A stretch of DNA of 64,000 nt from Thiotrichaceae bacterium (GCA_028688145.1 JAQTYU010000007.1:96824-160823); one strand, 5' to 3'. Numbered from the stretch's first letter, positions 10,690-20,127 are shown. Translations and numbers: made by a program. Notes: generated by a model from the letters alone, not told the origin.

Positions 10690-11040
10690 ATGTCCCCAGA
10701 AATTTTATTCCGCGCCCTGTCCGATGAAACCCGCTTACGCTGCGTGATGCTGGTGTTGCAACACGGTGAATTATGCGTGTGCAAACTCACCGAGGCTTTG
10801 AACTTATCACAGCCAAAAATTTCCCGCCACCTTGCCACGCTCAAAGCCGCCCGCGTGTTACAAGACCGTCGCGAAGGTGTGTGGGTGCATTATCGTTTAC
10901 ACGCACAACTTCCCGCATGGGCATTGACCGTATTACAGCAAACCCTGTGCGGCATTCAAGCCCAAGAACCGTTCCTCAGCGACAGCCTGCATTTAAAAAA
11001 TGTGCCTGACAATAGTTCGCTCTGTTCTATTACTGAGTAA
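10690..11040 (+). CDS. arsR: ArsR-family arsenite-responsive repressor
   Basis: This 116-residue winged-helix repressor is the first gene of the arsenic operon. ALSDETRLRCVMLVL leads into ELCVCKLTEAL, where the CVC pair is the classic arsenite-binding site. The recognition helix is in LSQPKISRHLATLKAARVL, followed by the wing (RREGVWVHYRL). A further Cys near the C-terminus could act as a third thiol. Binding of As(III) or Sb(III) should release the operator just upstream. Confidence 0.92.
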   Translation: MSPEILFRALSDETRLRCVMLVLQHGELCVCKLTEALNLSQPKISRHLATLKAARVLQDRREGVWVHYRLHAQLPAWALTVLQQTLCGIQAQEPFLSDSLHLKNVPDNSSLCSITE

Positions 11041-11045
11041 AAATC

Positions 11046-12056
11046 ATGTCTATGAAATTGTTGTTAAAACTAGGCGGCGCGTTGCTGTTGTGGATTGCAG
11101 TATATTTCAATCTGCAAACTGCCACCGACTGGCTGGTTTATGACTTACTCGGCTTGTCCAAAACCGAACATTTCAGCGCGGCATTTGCGTTTTTCATTTT
11201 TGAAACGCCTAAAGTTTTACTGTTACTTACGCTGATTATTTTCTTAATGGGCGTGATTCGCTCGTTTTTCACCCCAGAATCCACCCGCGCCGTGTTGGCA
11301 GGCAAAGCGAATTTACCCAGCCATATTCTTGCCGCCTTGCTTGGCGTAGTCACGCCGTTTTGTTCTTGCTCTGCCGTGCCTTTGTTTATTGGATTTTTAA
11401 CCGCAGGCGTGCCTTTGGGGGTGACTTTTGCGTTTTTGATTTCCGCGCCAATGGTCAATGAAATCGCGCTGGGCTTATTATTCAGTTTATTTGGTTGGAA
11501 AATCGCGGGCTTGTATTTAGCAATGGGGCTGCTCACCGCAATTATTTCAGGCTATATCTTGGGCAAGTTAGGCATGGAAAAATATGTAGAAGAATGGGTT
11601 TATAAAATCCCGCCGATGGATGACAACCCCGAAGCAGGTTTAACGGCTGTTGAGCGCGTAGATTTGGGCGTGCAAGCCGTGGTCGAAATCGTGGGTAAAG
11701 TTTGGATTTATGTATTGCTCGGGATTGCAGTCGGTGCGGGCATTCATGGTTATGTGCCTGAAAACTTTTTGGCTTCGCTACTCGGGGCGACTTGGTGGTC
11801 TGTGCCCTTGGCGGTGATTGTCGGGATTCCAATGTATTCCAACGCAGCGGGCATTATTCCCATTGTGCAAGCTTTACTCGCCAAAGGGGCAGCTTTAGGC
11901 ACGGTGCTGGCGTTTATGATGGCGGTCACTGCTTTGTCGCTGCCCGAAATGATTATTTTACGTAAAGTGCTCAAAGTGCGGCTAATCGCGACGTTTATCG
12001 GTATTGTCGCGCTGGGCATTTTGATGGTCGGCTATTTATTTAACGCAATTATGTGA
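11046..12056 (+). CDS. arsP: ArsP-type permease (SO_0444/DUF318 family)
   Basis: This 336-residue polytopic membrane protein has about eight to ten hydrophobic segments. It contains the family hallmark TPFCSCSAVPLFIGF near residue 103, with adjacent cysteines in a membrane segment, and GIPMYSNAAGIIPIVQALL near residue 260. Homologues (ArsP) export trivalent organoarsenicals; others are uncharacterised permeases. It starts five bases after arsR and is followed by a mini-thioredoxin that may reduce its cysteines or its substrate. Specificity for arsenic comes from context only. Confidence 0.8.
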   Translation: MSMKLLLKLGGALLLWIAVYFNLQTATDWLVYDLLGLSKTEHFSAAFAFFIFETPKVLLLLTLIIFLMGVIRSFFTPESTRAVLAGKANLPSHILAALLGVVTPFCSCSAVPLFIGFLTAGVPLGVTFAFLISAPMVNEIALGLLFSLFGWKIAGLYLAMGLLTAIISGYILGKLGMEKYVEEWVYKIPPMDDNPEAGLTAVERVDLGVQAVVEIVGKVWIYVLLGIAVGAGIHGYVPENFLASLLGATWWSVPLAVIVGIPMYSNAAGIIPIVQALLAKGAALGTVLAFMMAVTALSLPEMIILRKVLKVRLIATFIGIVALGILMVGYLFNAIM

Positions 12057-12060
12057 GGCT

Positions 12061-12306
12061 ATGATGTACAACGTTATCGTTTATGGACCTGGATGTGCAA
12101 ATTGTACCAACACGGAAAAGTTAATTCGCCAAGTGTTGACGGAATTAGATGTGCCGTTCACTTTGGAAAAAGTCACGGATTATCAGGCAATGGCAGAAGC
12201 AGGCATTATGTCCACGCCCACAGTGAAATTGAATGGGCAAGTGATGAGTAAAAAAGCCAAAGTGCCCACGGTCGATGAAATTAAAACCTGGCTAGGAAAA
12301 GCGTAA
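12061..12306 (+). CDS. Thioredoxin-fold small redox protein
   Basis: This 81-residue protein is a minimal thioredoxin fold. GPGCANCTN holds the CxxC pair near residue 13, and STPTVKLNG supplies the cis-Pro loop near residue 57. It belongs to the redox-active disulfide protein 2 type, often encoded beside ArsP-like permeases. It begins four bases after the permease stop, and acr3 begins on its last base. It may pass electrons to the arsenate reductase downstream or keep the permease cysteines reduced; both are inference. Confidence 0.82.
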   Translation: MMYNVIVYGPGCANCTNTEKLIRQVLTELDVPFTLEKVTDYQAMAEAGIMSTPTVKLNGQVMSKKAKVPTVDEIKTWLGKA

Positions 12307-13373
12307 TGAGTGCGCAATGTGAAATAACTCAACAACATTTAAACGGCAATGACCCGCTGGGATTGTTTGGGCGATATTTAAGCCTGTGGGTTTTATTGTG
12401 CATTGGCGCGGGGATTGGCTTGGGAAATCTGTTCCCCAGTTTATTCGCCTTGCTCAGCCGTTTAGAAATCAGCCATGTGAATTTAGTGGTGGCGGTGCTG
12501 ATTTGGATCATGATTTACCCGATGATGGTGAATGTCGATTTCAGTTCACTGAAACACATTGGCGAACGCCCCAAAGGTTTAATCATCACTTTAACCGTAA
12601 ATTGGTTAGTGAAACCCTTCACGATGGCATTGTTGGGCTTTGTATTTTTTAAACTATTCTTCTCCGCATGGATTACGCCCGAAAATGCTAAACAATACAC
12701 CGCAGGCTTGATTTTATTGGGTTCTGCGCCCTGCACCGCGATGGTGTTTGTGTGGAGTCAGCTCACTAAAGGCGATCCGACATACACATTGGTGCAAGTT
12801 GCCGTCAATGATTTAATTATGATTTTTGCCTACGCGCCGCTGGTGGCATTGTTGCTGGGCATTAGCGATATTCATGTGCCGTGGGAAACTTTATTGTTGT
12901 CGGTGTTGTTATATGTGGTGATTCCCTTAGTGTTGGGCTATCTAACCCGTAAAGTTTTGTTAAGCAAGGGCGAAACCCAACAATTAACCCATTTCACCGA
13001 CACACTTAAACCGTGGACGATTATCGGCTTGTTGCTGACCGTGGTTTTATTATTTGGCTTCCAAGGCAAAACCATTTTGCAACAGCCTCTTGTGATTGTG
13101 TTAATCGCAATTCCGCTGATTATTCAAAGTATTGGCGTGGCAGCATTGGCATATTTCTGGGCAGTGCGTTGGAAAGTTGCCGCGAGTATTGCCGCGCCTG
13201 CTGCCTTAATTGGCTCGTCAAATTTCTTTGAATTGGCGGTGGCAGTGGCTATCAGTTTATTTGGATTGGAATCGGGCGCGGCATTGGCGACGGTGGTCGG
13301 GGTGCTGGTCGAAGTGCCTGTGATGTTATTAATTGTGCGGTGGATTAATCGTCAACCCGTGGTAGGAAACTAA
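12306..13373 (+). CDS. acr3: Arsenite efflux transporter Acr3
   Basis: This 355-residue, roughly ten-helix carrier exports As(III) from the cytoplasm. It carries the Acr3 signature [19 protein letters not shown] near residue 138, with the essential cysteine in helix 4, and [16 protein letters not shown] in helix 9. The family is the bile acid/arsenite/riboflavin transporter superfamily and is unrelated to ArsB. It lies between the mini-thioredoxin and arsC. ArsC makes As(III) and Acr3 pumps it out. Confidence 0.93.
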   Translation: MSAQCEITQQHLNGNDPLGLFGRYLSLWVLLCIGAGIGLGNLFPSLFALLSRLEISHVNLVVAVLIWIMIYPMMVNVDFSSLKHIGERPKGLIITLTVNWLVKPFTMALLGFVFFKLFFSAWITPENAKQYTAGLILLGSAPCTAMVFVWSQLTKGDPTYTLVQVAVNDLIMIFAYAPLVALLLGISDIHVPWETLLLSVLLYVVIPLVLGYLTRKVLLSKGETQQLTHFTDTLKPWTIIGLLLTVVLLFGFQGKTILQQPLVIVLIAIPLIIQSIGVAALAYFWAVRWKVAASIAAPAALIGSSNFFELAVAVAISLFGLESGAALATVVGVLVEVPVMLLIVRWINRQPVVGN

Positions 13374-13374
13374 A

Positions 13375-13794
13375 ATGACGCAACGAGTATTAATTTTATG
13401 TACAGGCAATTCTGCGCGTTCACAAATGGCAGAAGCTTTATTGCGAGCCTTGGGCGGTTTTGAAGTCTTCAGTGCGGGCACTGCGCCAAAAGGTTTACAT
13501 CCTTTGGCAGTGGCGGCAATGCAGATTTATCATTTAGATATTTCCAAGCAAACCAGCAAGCATTTAGACCAGTTTTTAGGGCAAGATTTTGATTTTGTCA
13601 TCACCGTGTGCGACAACGCCAACGATAATTGTCCCGTATTTCTAGGCAAAACTAAACGACTGCACTGGAGTTTTCCTGACCCTGCGGCAGTTGAAGGTTC
13701 TGAAGAAGTGCGCTTAAATGCCTTTTTAGACGTGGCGGCGGCGTTGCAGAAAAAGCTTGAAAGTTGGGCGGCGAGTTTGGAAGTTAAAGTTTAG
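13375..13794 (+). CDS. arsC: Arsenate reductase, LMW-phosphatase type
   Basis: Reduces As(V) to As(III) in the cytoplasm. The 139-residue protein has the phosphatase P-loop CTGNSARS at residues 9-16 and the Asp loop SFPDPAAVEG near 101. FVITVCDNANDNCPVF supplies the second and third redox cysteines of the thioredoxin-linked ArsC type. The neighbouring mini-thioredoxin could be the reductant, although the general thioredoxin/TrxB system could also serve. It is the last gene of the operon, followed by a strong hairpin. Confidence 0.92.
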   Translation: MTQRVLILCTGNSARSQMAEALLRALGGFEVFSAGTAPKGLHPLAVAAMQIYHLDISKQTSKHLDQFLGQDFDFVITVCDNANDNCPVFLGKTKRLHWSFPDPAAVEGSEEVRLNAFLDVAAALQKKLESWAASLEVKV

Positions 13795-13825
13795 AGCGGA
13801 TAGATTTCAAGTAAGATCATAATTT

Positions 13826-13858
13826 AGGACTGGCAGTCATCGAAGGACTGCCAGTCCT
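13826..13858 (+). terminator. Terminator-like hairpin after arsC
   Basis: A perfect 13-bp stem (AGGACTGGCAGTC with GACTGCCAGTCCT) encloses a seven-base loop. There is no long T-run after it, so termination efficiency is uncertain. It separates the arsenic operon from glnE. Confidence 0.65.
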
Positions 13859-13973
13859 TGAATCAGAGCAAGGCTCACACACTTTTCTCCCCCATGATTT
13901 TTCAAACTCAGCGGTGTAAGATAGTGAGCGACACGATTTTCTGTCTTCACCACACACTGAATAAATAAAAATT

Positions 13974-16856
13974 ATGGAAGACATCACCACACTCCCCCCC
14001 AGTTTACAAATTGAAGTTCAGCGTTTTTGGCACACGTTTCTTGAAAACGCCACGCCCGAAGAACAACAAACGCTACAAAATTCACCCGAAATTTTCGCGA
14101 GCCTGCCCAAAGTTTGGGCGTGTAGCATTTTCGTCGCAAAAAACTGCGCCCAACGTCCTGCCCGACTTAGCGCATTGTGTGCCGATTTATTAAATCCGCA
14201 TTGCGATTATGCCGCCAGCTTACAAAACCTATTAGCCGAGGTGAAAGACGAAGCCGAATTATCGCGAGTATTACGCAATTATCGCTTGCATCACATGTTA
14301 CGCATTGCGTGGCGCGACTTGGCAGGCTGGGCCAATTTAGAAGAAAGTCTCGCCAACTTATCCATGCTCGCCGATGTGCTGATTGACGGCGCACTGCACT
14401 GGCTTTACGCGAACTTGGCGCAACAATGGGGCACGCCTTGCGATGACAAAGGCAATCCACAGGCTTTAGTGGTGCTCGGCATGGGCAAATTGGGCGGGCA
14501 AGAACTCAATTTTTCCTCTGACATCGATTTAATTTTTGCCTATCCCGAAGCGGGCGAAACCCAAGGTAAATCGCGCTCACGCAGCAACCAAGAATTTTTC
14601 CTGCGTTTGGGGCAACAAATCATTAACAGCCTGAATTCCATCACTGCCGATGGTTTTGTGTATCGGGTTGATATGCGCTTGCGTCCGTTTGGCGACAGTG
14701 GACCTTTAGCTATCAGTTTTGACGCGATGGAAGAATACTATCAATTGCACGCCCGCGATTGGGAACGTTACGCCTTGGTCAAAGCGCGGATTGTCGCAGG
14801 AGACAAGGCGGCAGGGGAAAAATTACTGAATGATTTACGCCCCTTCATTTATCGGCGTTATTTAGATTTTAACGCCTTTGAAGCTTTACGCACCATGAAA
14901 GCCCTAATTGACCAAGAAACCCGCCGCAAAGGTTTGGCGAATAATATTAAATTAGGCGCGGGTGGGATTCGTGAAGTGGAATTCACTTGTCAAGCTTTTC
15001 AATTAATTCGCGGTGGGCGACAACCAGCGTTACAAGAACGCCATTTATTGAAAGTTTTGAAACTGCTGCAAAGCTATGATTTATTGCCAGCCGACGCAGT
15101 GGAAAGTCTGGAAAAGGCTTATTGTTTCTTGCGGATGACGGAAAACCGTTTGCAAGCGATTGAAGACCGTCAAACCCAAACTTTGCCCGATGATGAATTA
15201 AATCGCACCCGTTTGGCGTTTAGTATGGATTTTGAAAGCTGGGAAACTTTTTTAGCGGCTTTGGAATTTCATCAAAATGCGGTCATTGCACAATTTAAAC
15301 AAGTGATTAGCCCGATTGATGAAACCCCTAGTCTGCAAAATGATGTGCCAAAAATTTGGGAAAGTTTGTGGTTAAATCATTTGCATGAGCCTGAAATTGC
15401 GCTGCAAGTGTTACAAGAGGCAGAATTTAGCGATACTAATCTGGTATTAAGCCAATTACAAAAATTGGCACAATCACACAGCGTGCAAAAACTCACAGGA
15501 CGCGGTCGGGAACGGATTGATAAAATCATTCCTTTGCTATTAGCCGCGATTTGTGAAGAATCCAGTGCAAAAGAACTACTTTTAGAACGTGCGCTGAAAT
15601 TTATTGAAGCCGTCGCACAGCGCAGCGTGTATTTAGCCTTATTGTTGGAACGCCCACAGGTATTGAAACAATTGGTGCATTTGTGCGGTGAAAGTGCGTG
15701 GATTGCGGAGCAACTTACCCGTTACCCCTTGTTATTAGATGAATTATTAGACCCACGGCGTTTATATGATCCGCTCAAACCCGAGCAATTAGACAATGCT
15801 TTGCAGGCGCAAATTGCCCATGTGCCCAATGATGATGTCGAACTGCAAATGGATTGTTTGCGCCAGTTCAAACGCGCTTATGTGCTGCATGTGGCGGCTT
15901 CGGAGGTGTCGGGCAATTTGATTGTCGAAGTCACCAGCGATTATTTGGCGGCGTTGGCGGATACTTTAATGCGACGCGCTTTGAGCATGGCGTGGGATTA
16001 TTTAAGTCCACGTCACGGCATTCCGTATTGCCAAGACGGGGAAAATCGGCGCACGGCGGGCTTTTGCATTGTGGCGTATGGCAAGGCGGGCGGGATTGAG
16101 TTGAGTTATAGCTCAGATTTAGACATTGTGTTTTTGCACAACAGTCGAGGCAATGAGCAGCAAACTGATGGCGAGAAAACTGTAGATAATCATGTGTTTT
16201 TTGCACGTTTGGCGCAACGCATTATTCATATTTTGACCGCAAATACTTCAGCGGGCAGTTTGTACGAAGTGGATCAGCGTTTGCGCCCCGGCGGCACTTC
16301 GGGTTTATTGGTCAGTAGTTTTGATGCCTTTTCCGATTACCAACAGCAAACCGCGTGGACTTGGGAACATCAGGCGTTGGTGCGGGCGCGGGTGGTGGCG
16401 GGCGATGAAGCCTGTATTCAAGAATTTGAAAGCATTCGGCGGGCGGTGTTAAGCCAAGTGCGTGACCCTGTCGAGTTGAAAAAAGAAGTGGTCACCATGC
16501 GCCACAAAATGCGGGATAATTTGGATAAAACCAATACTTTCCGTTTTGATTTGAAACAGGGCAAGGGTGGCATTACCGATATTGAGTTTATCGTGCAATA
16601 TGGGGTGTTGCGCTGGGCGGCGACGTATCCTGATTTATTGGACACCACGGGCATGTTGCCCTTATTGCGCTTGTTTGCAAAACATCATTTGCTTGACCCT
16701 GTGGCGTGTGAACAATTGAGTGAAGCTTATCGCACGTATCGCACGGAAACGCATCGTTTGGCGTTGCAAAATCAGCCCGCGCTGGTGAATCCTGATATTT
16801 TTGTCGAACACCGCACGAATGTGAGTTTGTGGTGGGGGCAGATTATGGAAGGTTAA
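13974..16856 (+). CDS. glnE: Bifunctional glutamine synthetase adenylyltransferase/deadenylase
   Basis: Adds AMP to, and removes it from, glutamine synthetase in response to PII and glutamine. The 960-residue length fits GlnE. Two nucleotidyltransferase cores are visible: GMGKLGGQELNFSSDIDLIF near residue 169 (the deadenylase half in E. coli) and AYGKAGGIELSYSSDLDIVF near 700 (the adenylylase half), each followed by a conserved RLRP motif (DMRLRPFGDSG and DQRLRPGGTSG). The ATG at 13974 begins MEDITTLPPS. It is monocistronic as far as the window shows. Confidence 0.97.
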   Translation: MEDITTLPPSLQIEVQRFWHTFLENATPEEQQTLQNSPEIFASLPKVWACSIFVAKNCAQRPARLSALCADLLNPHCDYAASLQNLLAEVKDEAELSRVLRNYRLHHMLRIAWRDLAGWANLEESLANLSMLADVLIDGALHWLYANLAQQWGTPCDDKGNPQALVVLGMGKLGGQELNFSSDIDLIFAYPEAGETQGKSRSRSNQEFFLRLGQQIINSLNSITADGFVYRVDMRLRPFGDSGPLAISFDAMEEYYQLHARDWERYALVKARIVAGDKAAGEKLLNDLRPFIYRRYLDFNAFEALRTMKALIDQETRRKGLANNIKLGAGGIREVEFTCQAFQLIRGGRQPALQERHLLKVLKLLQSYDLLPADAVESLEKAYCFLRMTENRLQAIEDRQTQTLPDDELNRTRLAFSMDFESWETFLAALEFHQNAVIAQFKQVISPIDETPSLQNDVPKIWESLWLNHLHEPEIALQVLQEAEFSDTNLVLSQLQKLAQSHSVQKLTGRGRERIDKIIPLLLAAICEESSAKELLLERALKFIEAVAQRSVYLALLLERPQVLKQLVHLCGESAWIAEQLTRYPLLLDELLDPRRLYDPLKPEQLDNALQAQIAHVPNDDVELQMDCLRQFKRAYVLHVAASEVSGNLIVEVTSDYLAALADTLMRRALSMAWDYLSPRHGIPYCQDGENRRTAGFCIVAYGKAGGIELSYSSDLDIVFLHNSRGNEQQTDGEKTVDNHVFFARLAQRIIHILTANTSAGSLYEVDQRLRPGGTSGLLVSSFDAFSDYQQQTAWTWEHQALVRARVVAGDEACIQEFESIRRAVLSQVRDPVELKKEVVTMRHKMRDNLDKTNTFRFDLKQGKGGITDIEFIVQYGVLRWAATYPDLLDTTGMLPLLRLFAKHHLLDPVACEQLSEAYRTYRTETHRLALQNQPALVNPDIFVEHRTNVSLWWGQIMEG

Positions 16857-16880
16857 ATTTACGGTGAAGGAGAAAAGCAT

Positions 16881-17140
16881 TATAGAACCGATTTGAAGTC
16901 TTGTGTAAGATGTAAAAGATGAGGGATAGAGAATCAAAGCGAGATAAAATGAGTCCTTATTCCAGTAGTCTGAACGATGCAGAGTGGGCAGTCGAACGTT
17001 CCAATGCTTGGGTAGAGAGATGTAAGTCGTTAGTTAAGAACTTTGAGCGCAGTCTTGAGAACGCTAATACCAAACTGTGCTTTATCAGGCTTATCATTAA
17101 ACAACTCGCTTCTCTTTAAAAATTCCAAATCGGTTCTATA
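16881..17140 (+). mobile_element. Internally deleted IS5-type element (MITE-like)
   Basis: Perfect 15-bp terminal inverted repeats, TATAGAACCGATTTG and CAAATCGGTTCTATA, bound a 260-bp element. The inner frame from the ATG at 16949 joins the transposase start (MSPYSSSLNDAEW) directly to its C-terminal part (AVERSNAWVERCKSLVKNFE to LASL), so the catalytic core is gone. About 130 bp at the right end are identical to the copy ending at 50733. It has both ends but no transposase, so it could only move in trans. Confidence 0.8.
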
Positions 17141-17176
17141 CCGAACTCAGGTTAATTTAGCATAAACCGCCTTTAC

Positions 17177-17209
17177 AACAGGGCGCGGTACTATTCACCG
17201 CGCCCTGTT
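17177..17209. terminator. Bidirectional terminator-like hairpin
   Basis: A perfect 13-bp G/C-rich stem (AACAGGGCGCGGT with ACCGCGCCCTGTT) has a seven-base loop. It lies just past the stop codon of the minus-strand reductase gene and beyond glnE and the deleted IS on the other strand. Confidence 0.7.
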
Positions 17210-17216
17210 ACCCTCA

Positions 17217-17957
17217 TTACAACTTCAAACGTTTAAAAATCGTCTCGGGCACACGAACAATAATCCCCATAATGATTTTCCAAAACCACGGCAAATAAAC
17301 GATGTCTCTGCGTTTAATAATCGCCTGATTAATTCCTTCCGCAATTTGTTCAGGTTGCGCCCACAATGCACCTTTTTTCGCGATTTGTGCGGTCATTGGG
17401 GTGTCCACAAAACCCGGTTCAATCGTCAAAACCTGCACATTTGCCTTGTGCAAACGATTACGCAAGCCTTGCAAGAATAAATTCACCGCACCCTTTGCCG
17501 TGCCGTAAACATAATTACTTTGTCGCCCACGGTCGCCCGCCACCGAAGAAATCACCGCAATGCAGCCATAACGTTGTTGTTCAAAGAAATTCGCCAAGGG
17601 CGTGAGCAAAGACACCACGCTCAGGAAATTGGTTTTCAAACAAGTTTCCGCTGTGCTGTAATCCTTTTCACAAGCTTTTTGGTCATCTAAAGTGCCGTGT
17701 GCAATCAGTACCAAATCTAAACCTTGTAAATTACTAACCGCTTGTTTAATCAAAGCTTCGTGCTGCGCAAAATCATTTAAATCTAACGCAATTTCACTGA
17801 CTTGCGGTGCGCCGCGCACTTTCAAATCCGCAGCAATCTGGCTTAATTTGTCCGCATTGCGCCCGACTAAACACAGGCTATCCCCTTGGGCTGCAAACAA
17901 TTTTGCAGTGGCTTGGGCAATCGCAGACGTTGCCCCAATAATTAAAACTTTACGCAT
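17217..17957 (-). CDS. Short-chain dehydrogenase (DprE2-like)
   Basis: This 246-residue NAD(P)-dependent reductase of the SDR family has a nucleotide loop GATSAIAQATAKLFA at residues 8-22, the Ser of the active site in AVISSVAGDRG, and the YVYGTAKGA catalytic Tyr and Lys near 148. Its start overlaps the FAD-dependent oxidase upstream by eight bases. This pairing recalls DprE1/DprE2, which together epimerise decaprenyl-phosphoryl-ribose to the arabinose form. The C-terminal hydrophobic stretch (WFWKIIMGIIVRV) could touch the membrane. The substrate here is inferred. Confidence 0.8.
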   Translation of the reverse strand: MRKVLIIGATSAIAQATAKLFAAQGDSLCLVGRNADKLSQIAADLKVRGAPQVSEIALDLNDFAQHEALIKQAVSNLQGLDLVLIAHGTLDDQKACEKDYSTAETCLKTNFLSVVSLLTPLANFFEQQRYGCIAVISSVAGDRGRQSNYVYGTAKGAVNLFLQGLRNRLHKANVQVLTIEPGFVDTPMTAQIAKKGALWAQPEQIAEGINQAIIKRRDIVYLPWFWKIIMGIIVRVPETIFKRLKL

Positions 17958-19266
17958 AAATTTCTCTGGTTACTCGTCGCCAAAAACTGGAAGAAAACGC
18001 GGGGTCAATGTGCGCGGCAAATGCCTGCCATTGCGGATAATAGGCTTGGAAATTTTGCGGCGAAAGCCGTGCATCTTTGCAGGGATAAACCGCGCCGCCT
18101 GCATCGCGCACCCGCGCATCCAAACGATCCAACAATTCAAAAGTGCCCGCGCCTTTAATGGGAAAATCTAAAGCCAAAGTCACGCCCTTGCGAGGAAAAG
18201 ACAGCATTCCGGGCGATTCAACGTCGCCAAAGGTTTTTAACACTGCCAAGAACGAACTTGAACCCATTGCCGCGATTTCTTGCAAAATTTCCCGAATCGC
18301 AACATGGTCTTGGTAAGGCACAACACATTGGTATTGTAAAAAGCCTTTTTTACCATAAAGTCGATTCCATTCTAAAACCGCATCCAAAGGATAAAAGAAG
18401 GGTTCGTAATCGGTTAAGCCTTTAATAATTTTACGTTGTTGTTGATTATAATATAAAATATTAAAAGCCCGCACTGATAATTTATTCAGGGCAAAACTCG
18501 GCAAATCCATCGGCATGGTTAAACGTTTGCTGGGGGCTTTCCAATGGCTAGGCACTTCATCTTTGGTAACATGATTGCCACGGAAAAAAATACCTCGTCC
18601 CAAATGTTTACCCTGAGAACTGCAATCCACCCATGACATGGTGTATTCGTATTCTTTATCAGACTGGCGGGAGAGTTCAAAAAACTCTTCTAAATCGCCA
18701 AAACGAATGGTTTCACTGCTCATCGCGCGGTGCAAAATCGGCTTCAGTCCAAATTCTGCCCATGTAATCAGACCTGTCAAACCTAAACCGCCGATGGTGG
18801 CTTTATACAATTCGATGTTTTCAGTGGGACTGCAAATCAGGCGTTCACCGTTGGAACGCACTAATTCAAAACGCCGCACATGTTTGCCAAAAGTGCCCGC
18901 ACGGTGGTGATTTTTGCCGTGCACATCGTTGCCAATTGCGCCGCCGACGGTGATAAAGCGCGTGCCGGGCGTGGTGGGTAAAAACCAGCCTCGGGGCACG
19001 GCAAAGCTTAAAATTTCGTCAAAGCTTACGCCTGCTTCACAGCATAAAATCCCTTGTTCGGGGTCAAAACTGATAAAACGATTTAATTGGCGCGTCGCCA
19101 GTAAAGTGCCGTCGGCATTCAGGCACACGTCGCCATAACTGCGCCCCATGCCGTAAGGCAATAGACTGGTATTTTCATGACTGGGTAAAGCGTCAGTGCG
19201 CCATCCCAGCGGATAAATTTGTTGGGAAACTTTGGGGAAACGTCCCCACGATTCGTAAGTTGCCAT
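17950..19266 (-). CDS. FAD-binding oxidoreductase (DprE1-like)
   Basis: This FAD-linked oxidase is of the DprE1/vanillyl-alcohol-oxidase type. The FAD-binding loop is PYGMGRSYGD near residue 38; TTPGTRFITVGGAIGNDVHG and KNHHRAGTFG follow, the first histidine of this stretch being where some relatives attach FAD. The C-terminus has CKDARLSPQNFQAYYP. The overlapping DprE2-like reductase suggests a two-step sugar or polyprenyl-sugar epimerase. I start at the ATG at 19266 (MATYESWGRFP), which aligns with the family. An upstream ATG at 19308 adds 14 residues. Confidence 0.82.
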   Translation of the reverse strand: MATYESWGRFPKVSQQIYPLGWRTDALPSHENTSLLPYGMGRSYGDVCLNADGTLLATRQLNRFISFDPEQGILCCEAGVSFDEILSFAVPRGWFLPTTPGTRFITVGGAIGNDVHGKNHHRAGTFGKHVRRFELVRSNGERLICSPTENIELYKATIGGLGLTGLITWAEFGLKPILHRAMSSETIRFGDLEEFFELSRQSDKEYEYTMSWVDCSSQGKHLGRGIFFRGNHVTKDEVPSHWKAPSKRLTMPMDLPSFALNKLSVRAFNILYYNQQQRKIIKGLTDYEPFFYPLDAVLEWNRLYGKKGFLQYQCVVPYQDHVAIREILQEIAAMGSSSFLAVLKTFGDVESPGMLSFPRKGVTLALDFPIKGAGTFELLDRLDARVRDAGGAVYPCKDARLSPQNFQAYYPQWQAFAAHIDPAFSSSFWRRVTREIYA

Positions 19267-19377
19267 AAGTGATAACAATACAATCTCAAGAGGAAGGTAA
19301 TCAGCCATTGTAGGGCAATTTTTTGGGCGGGGCTATTATTTTACAGCTTATTTAAACCGCTTCTGAATTATCCTAAT

Positions 19378-20031
19378 TTATCGTGAACGTCGCCGCCGTG
19401 AGGTTTTACGGGGATGATTTAAATTGGAAAGTAAATCCAGCAGGGGCGGTAATTTTTCTTCTGCCACAGGCATGATGTTGATTTGAGAAGAAGCCGCTGT
19501 TTTCGGCGCGTTAGCAGGCTGAGGTGCGGGCACATTTGCAATAATAATTTGAGCAGGCGGGCGGACTTGGGCGGGTGGTAAATAGACCACAGCTTGAGTA
19601 GCCACTTTTTGAGGCTTAAGTGACGGCGCGGTTTTTAGCGGCTTCGTGGCATAATTCACAGGCGGCGTTTGCAATAGCCACGCAGGGCAGGCTTCGCGAT
19701 ATTGCGCTTGCTCGGCAAAACTGGCTTGTGGAAAATGCTTAATTTCGCGGGCGCAACGTTGTTCACGCGCAGTTTTCACTTGCTGTACGTATGGTTGTAA
19801 TCTTGCCTCGTGTTGATACAACGCAACATAATGGTTTAATGCGGTTAAATCTCCGAATTGAATTAAACGCGGCACAGTGTAGGCATAGTCAAGCTGTGCC
19901 GTTCTCGTGGGTTCAAGTTCGAGGCTGTTGGCGGTGGTTAAAGGCAGTTGATGCGTGCAGGCAGTCAAATAGAAACAGCCTAAAATCCCAAGGTGGCGCG
20001 TGTTCAAATCGGATACTCTGAAAATAACCAA
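19378..20031 (-). CDS. Hypothetical lipoprotein, proline-rich C-terminus
   Basis: No known family is recognised. The frame has only TTG starts, at 20031 and 20007. From the second it begins with a short basic stretch, a hydrophobic run and a lipobox ending FYLTAC, typical of a lipoprotein signal. After it come a charged helical region (about residues 40-110, with cysteines in EQRCAREIKHF and REACPAWLL), then a Pro/Ala-rich linker and a very basic tail (SRRRRSR). A surface or periplasmic lipoprotein is likely. It lies between the DprE-like pair and moeA. Confidence 0.5.
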   Translation of the reverse strand: MVIFRVSDLNTRHLGILGCFYLTACTHQLPLTTANSLELEPTRTAQLDYAYTVPRLIQFGDLTALNHYVALYQHEARLQPYVQQVKTAREQRCAREIKHFPQASFAEQAQYREACPAWLLQTPPVNYATKPLKTAPSLKPQKVATQAVVYLPPAQVRPPAQIIIANVPAPQPANAPKTAASSQINIMPVAEEKLPPLLDLLSNLNHPRKTSRRRRSR

Positions 20032-20127
20032 GCTGGGATTTTACGTGATTTCTGGGGATTTTTCTCTGTGAATAAAACCTCTGTCCCAAAACACCCGTTT
20101 GATACGCTAAACAGGCTAAATTTAAAT

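Noticed and set aside
16919..16948. Upstream ATG in the deleted IS, adding MRDRESKRDK to the frame
   Set aside because: The transposase family starts at MSPYSSSLNDAEW (16949); the longer start only extends into the IS leader.
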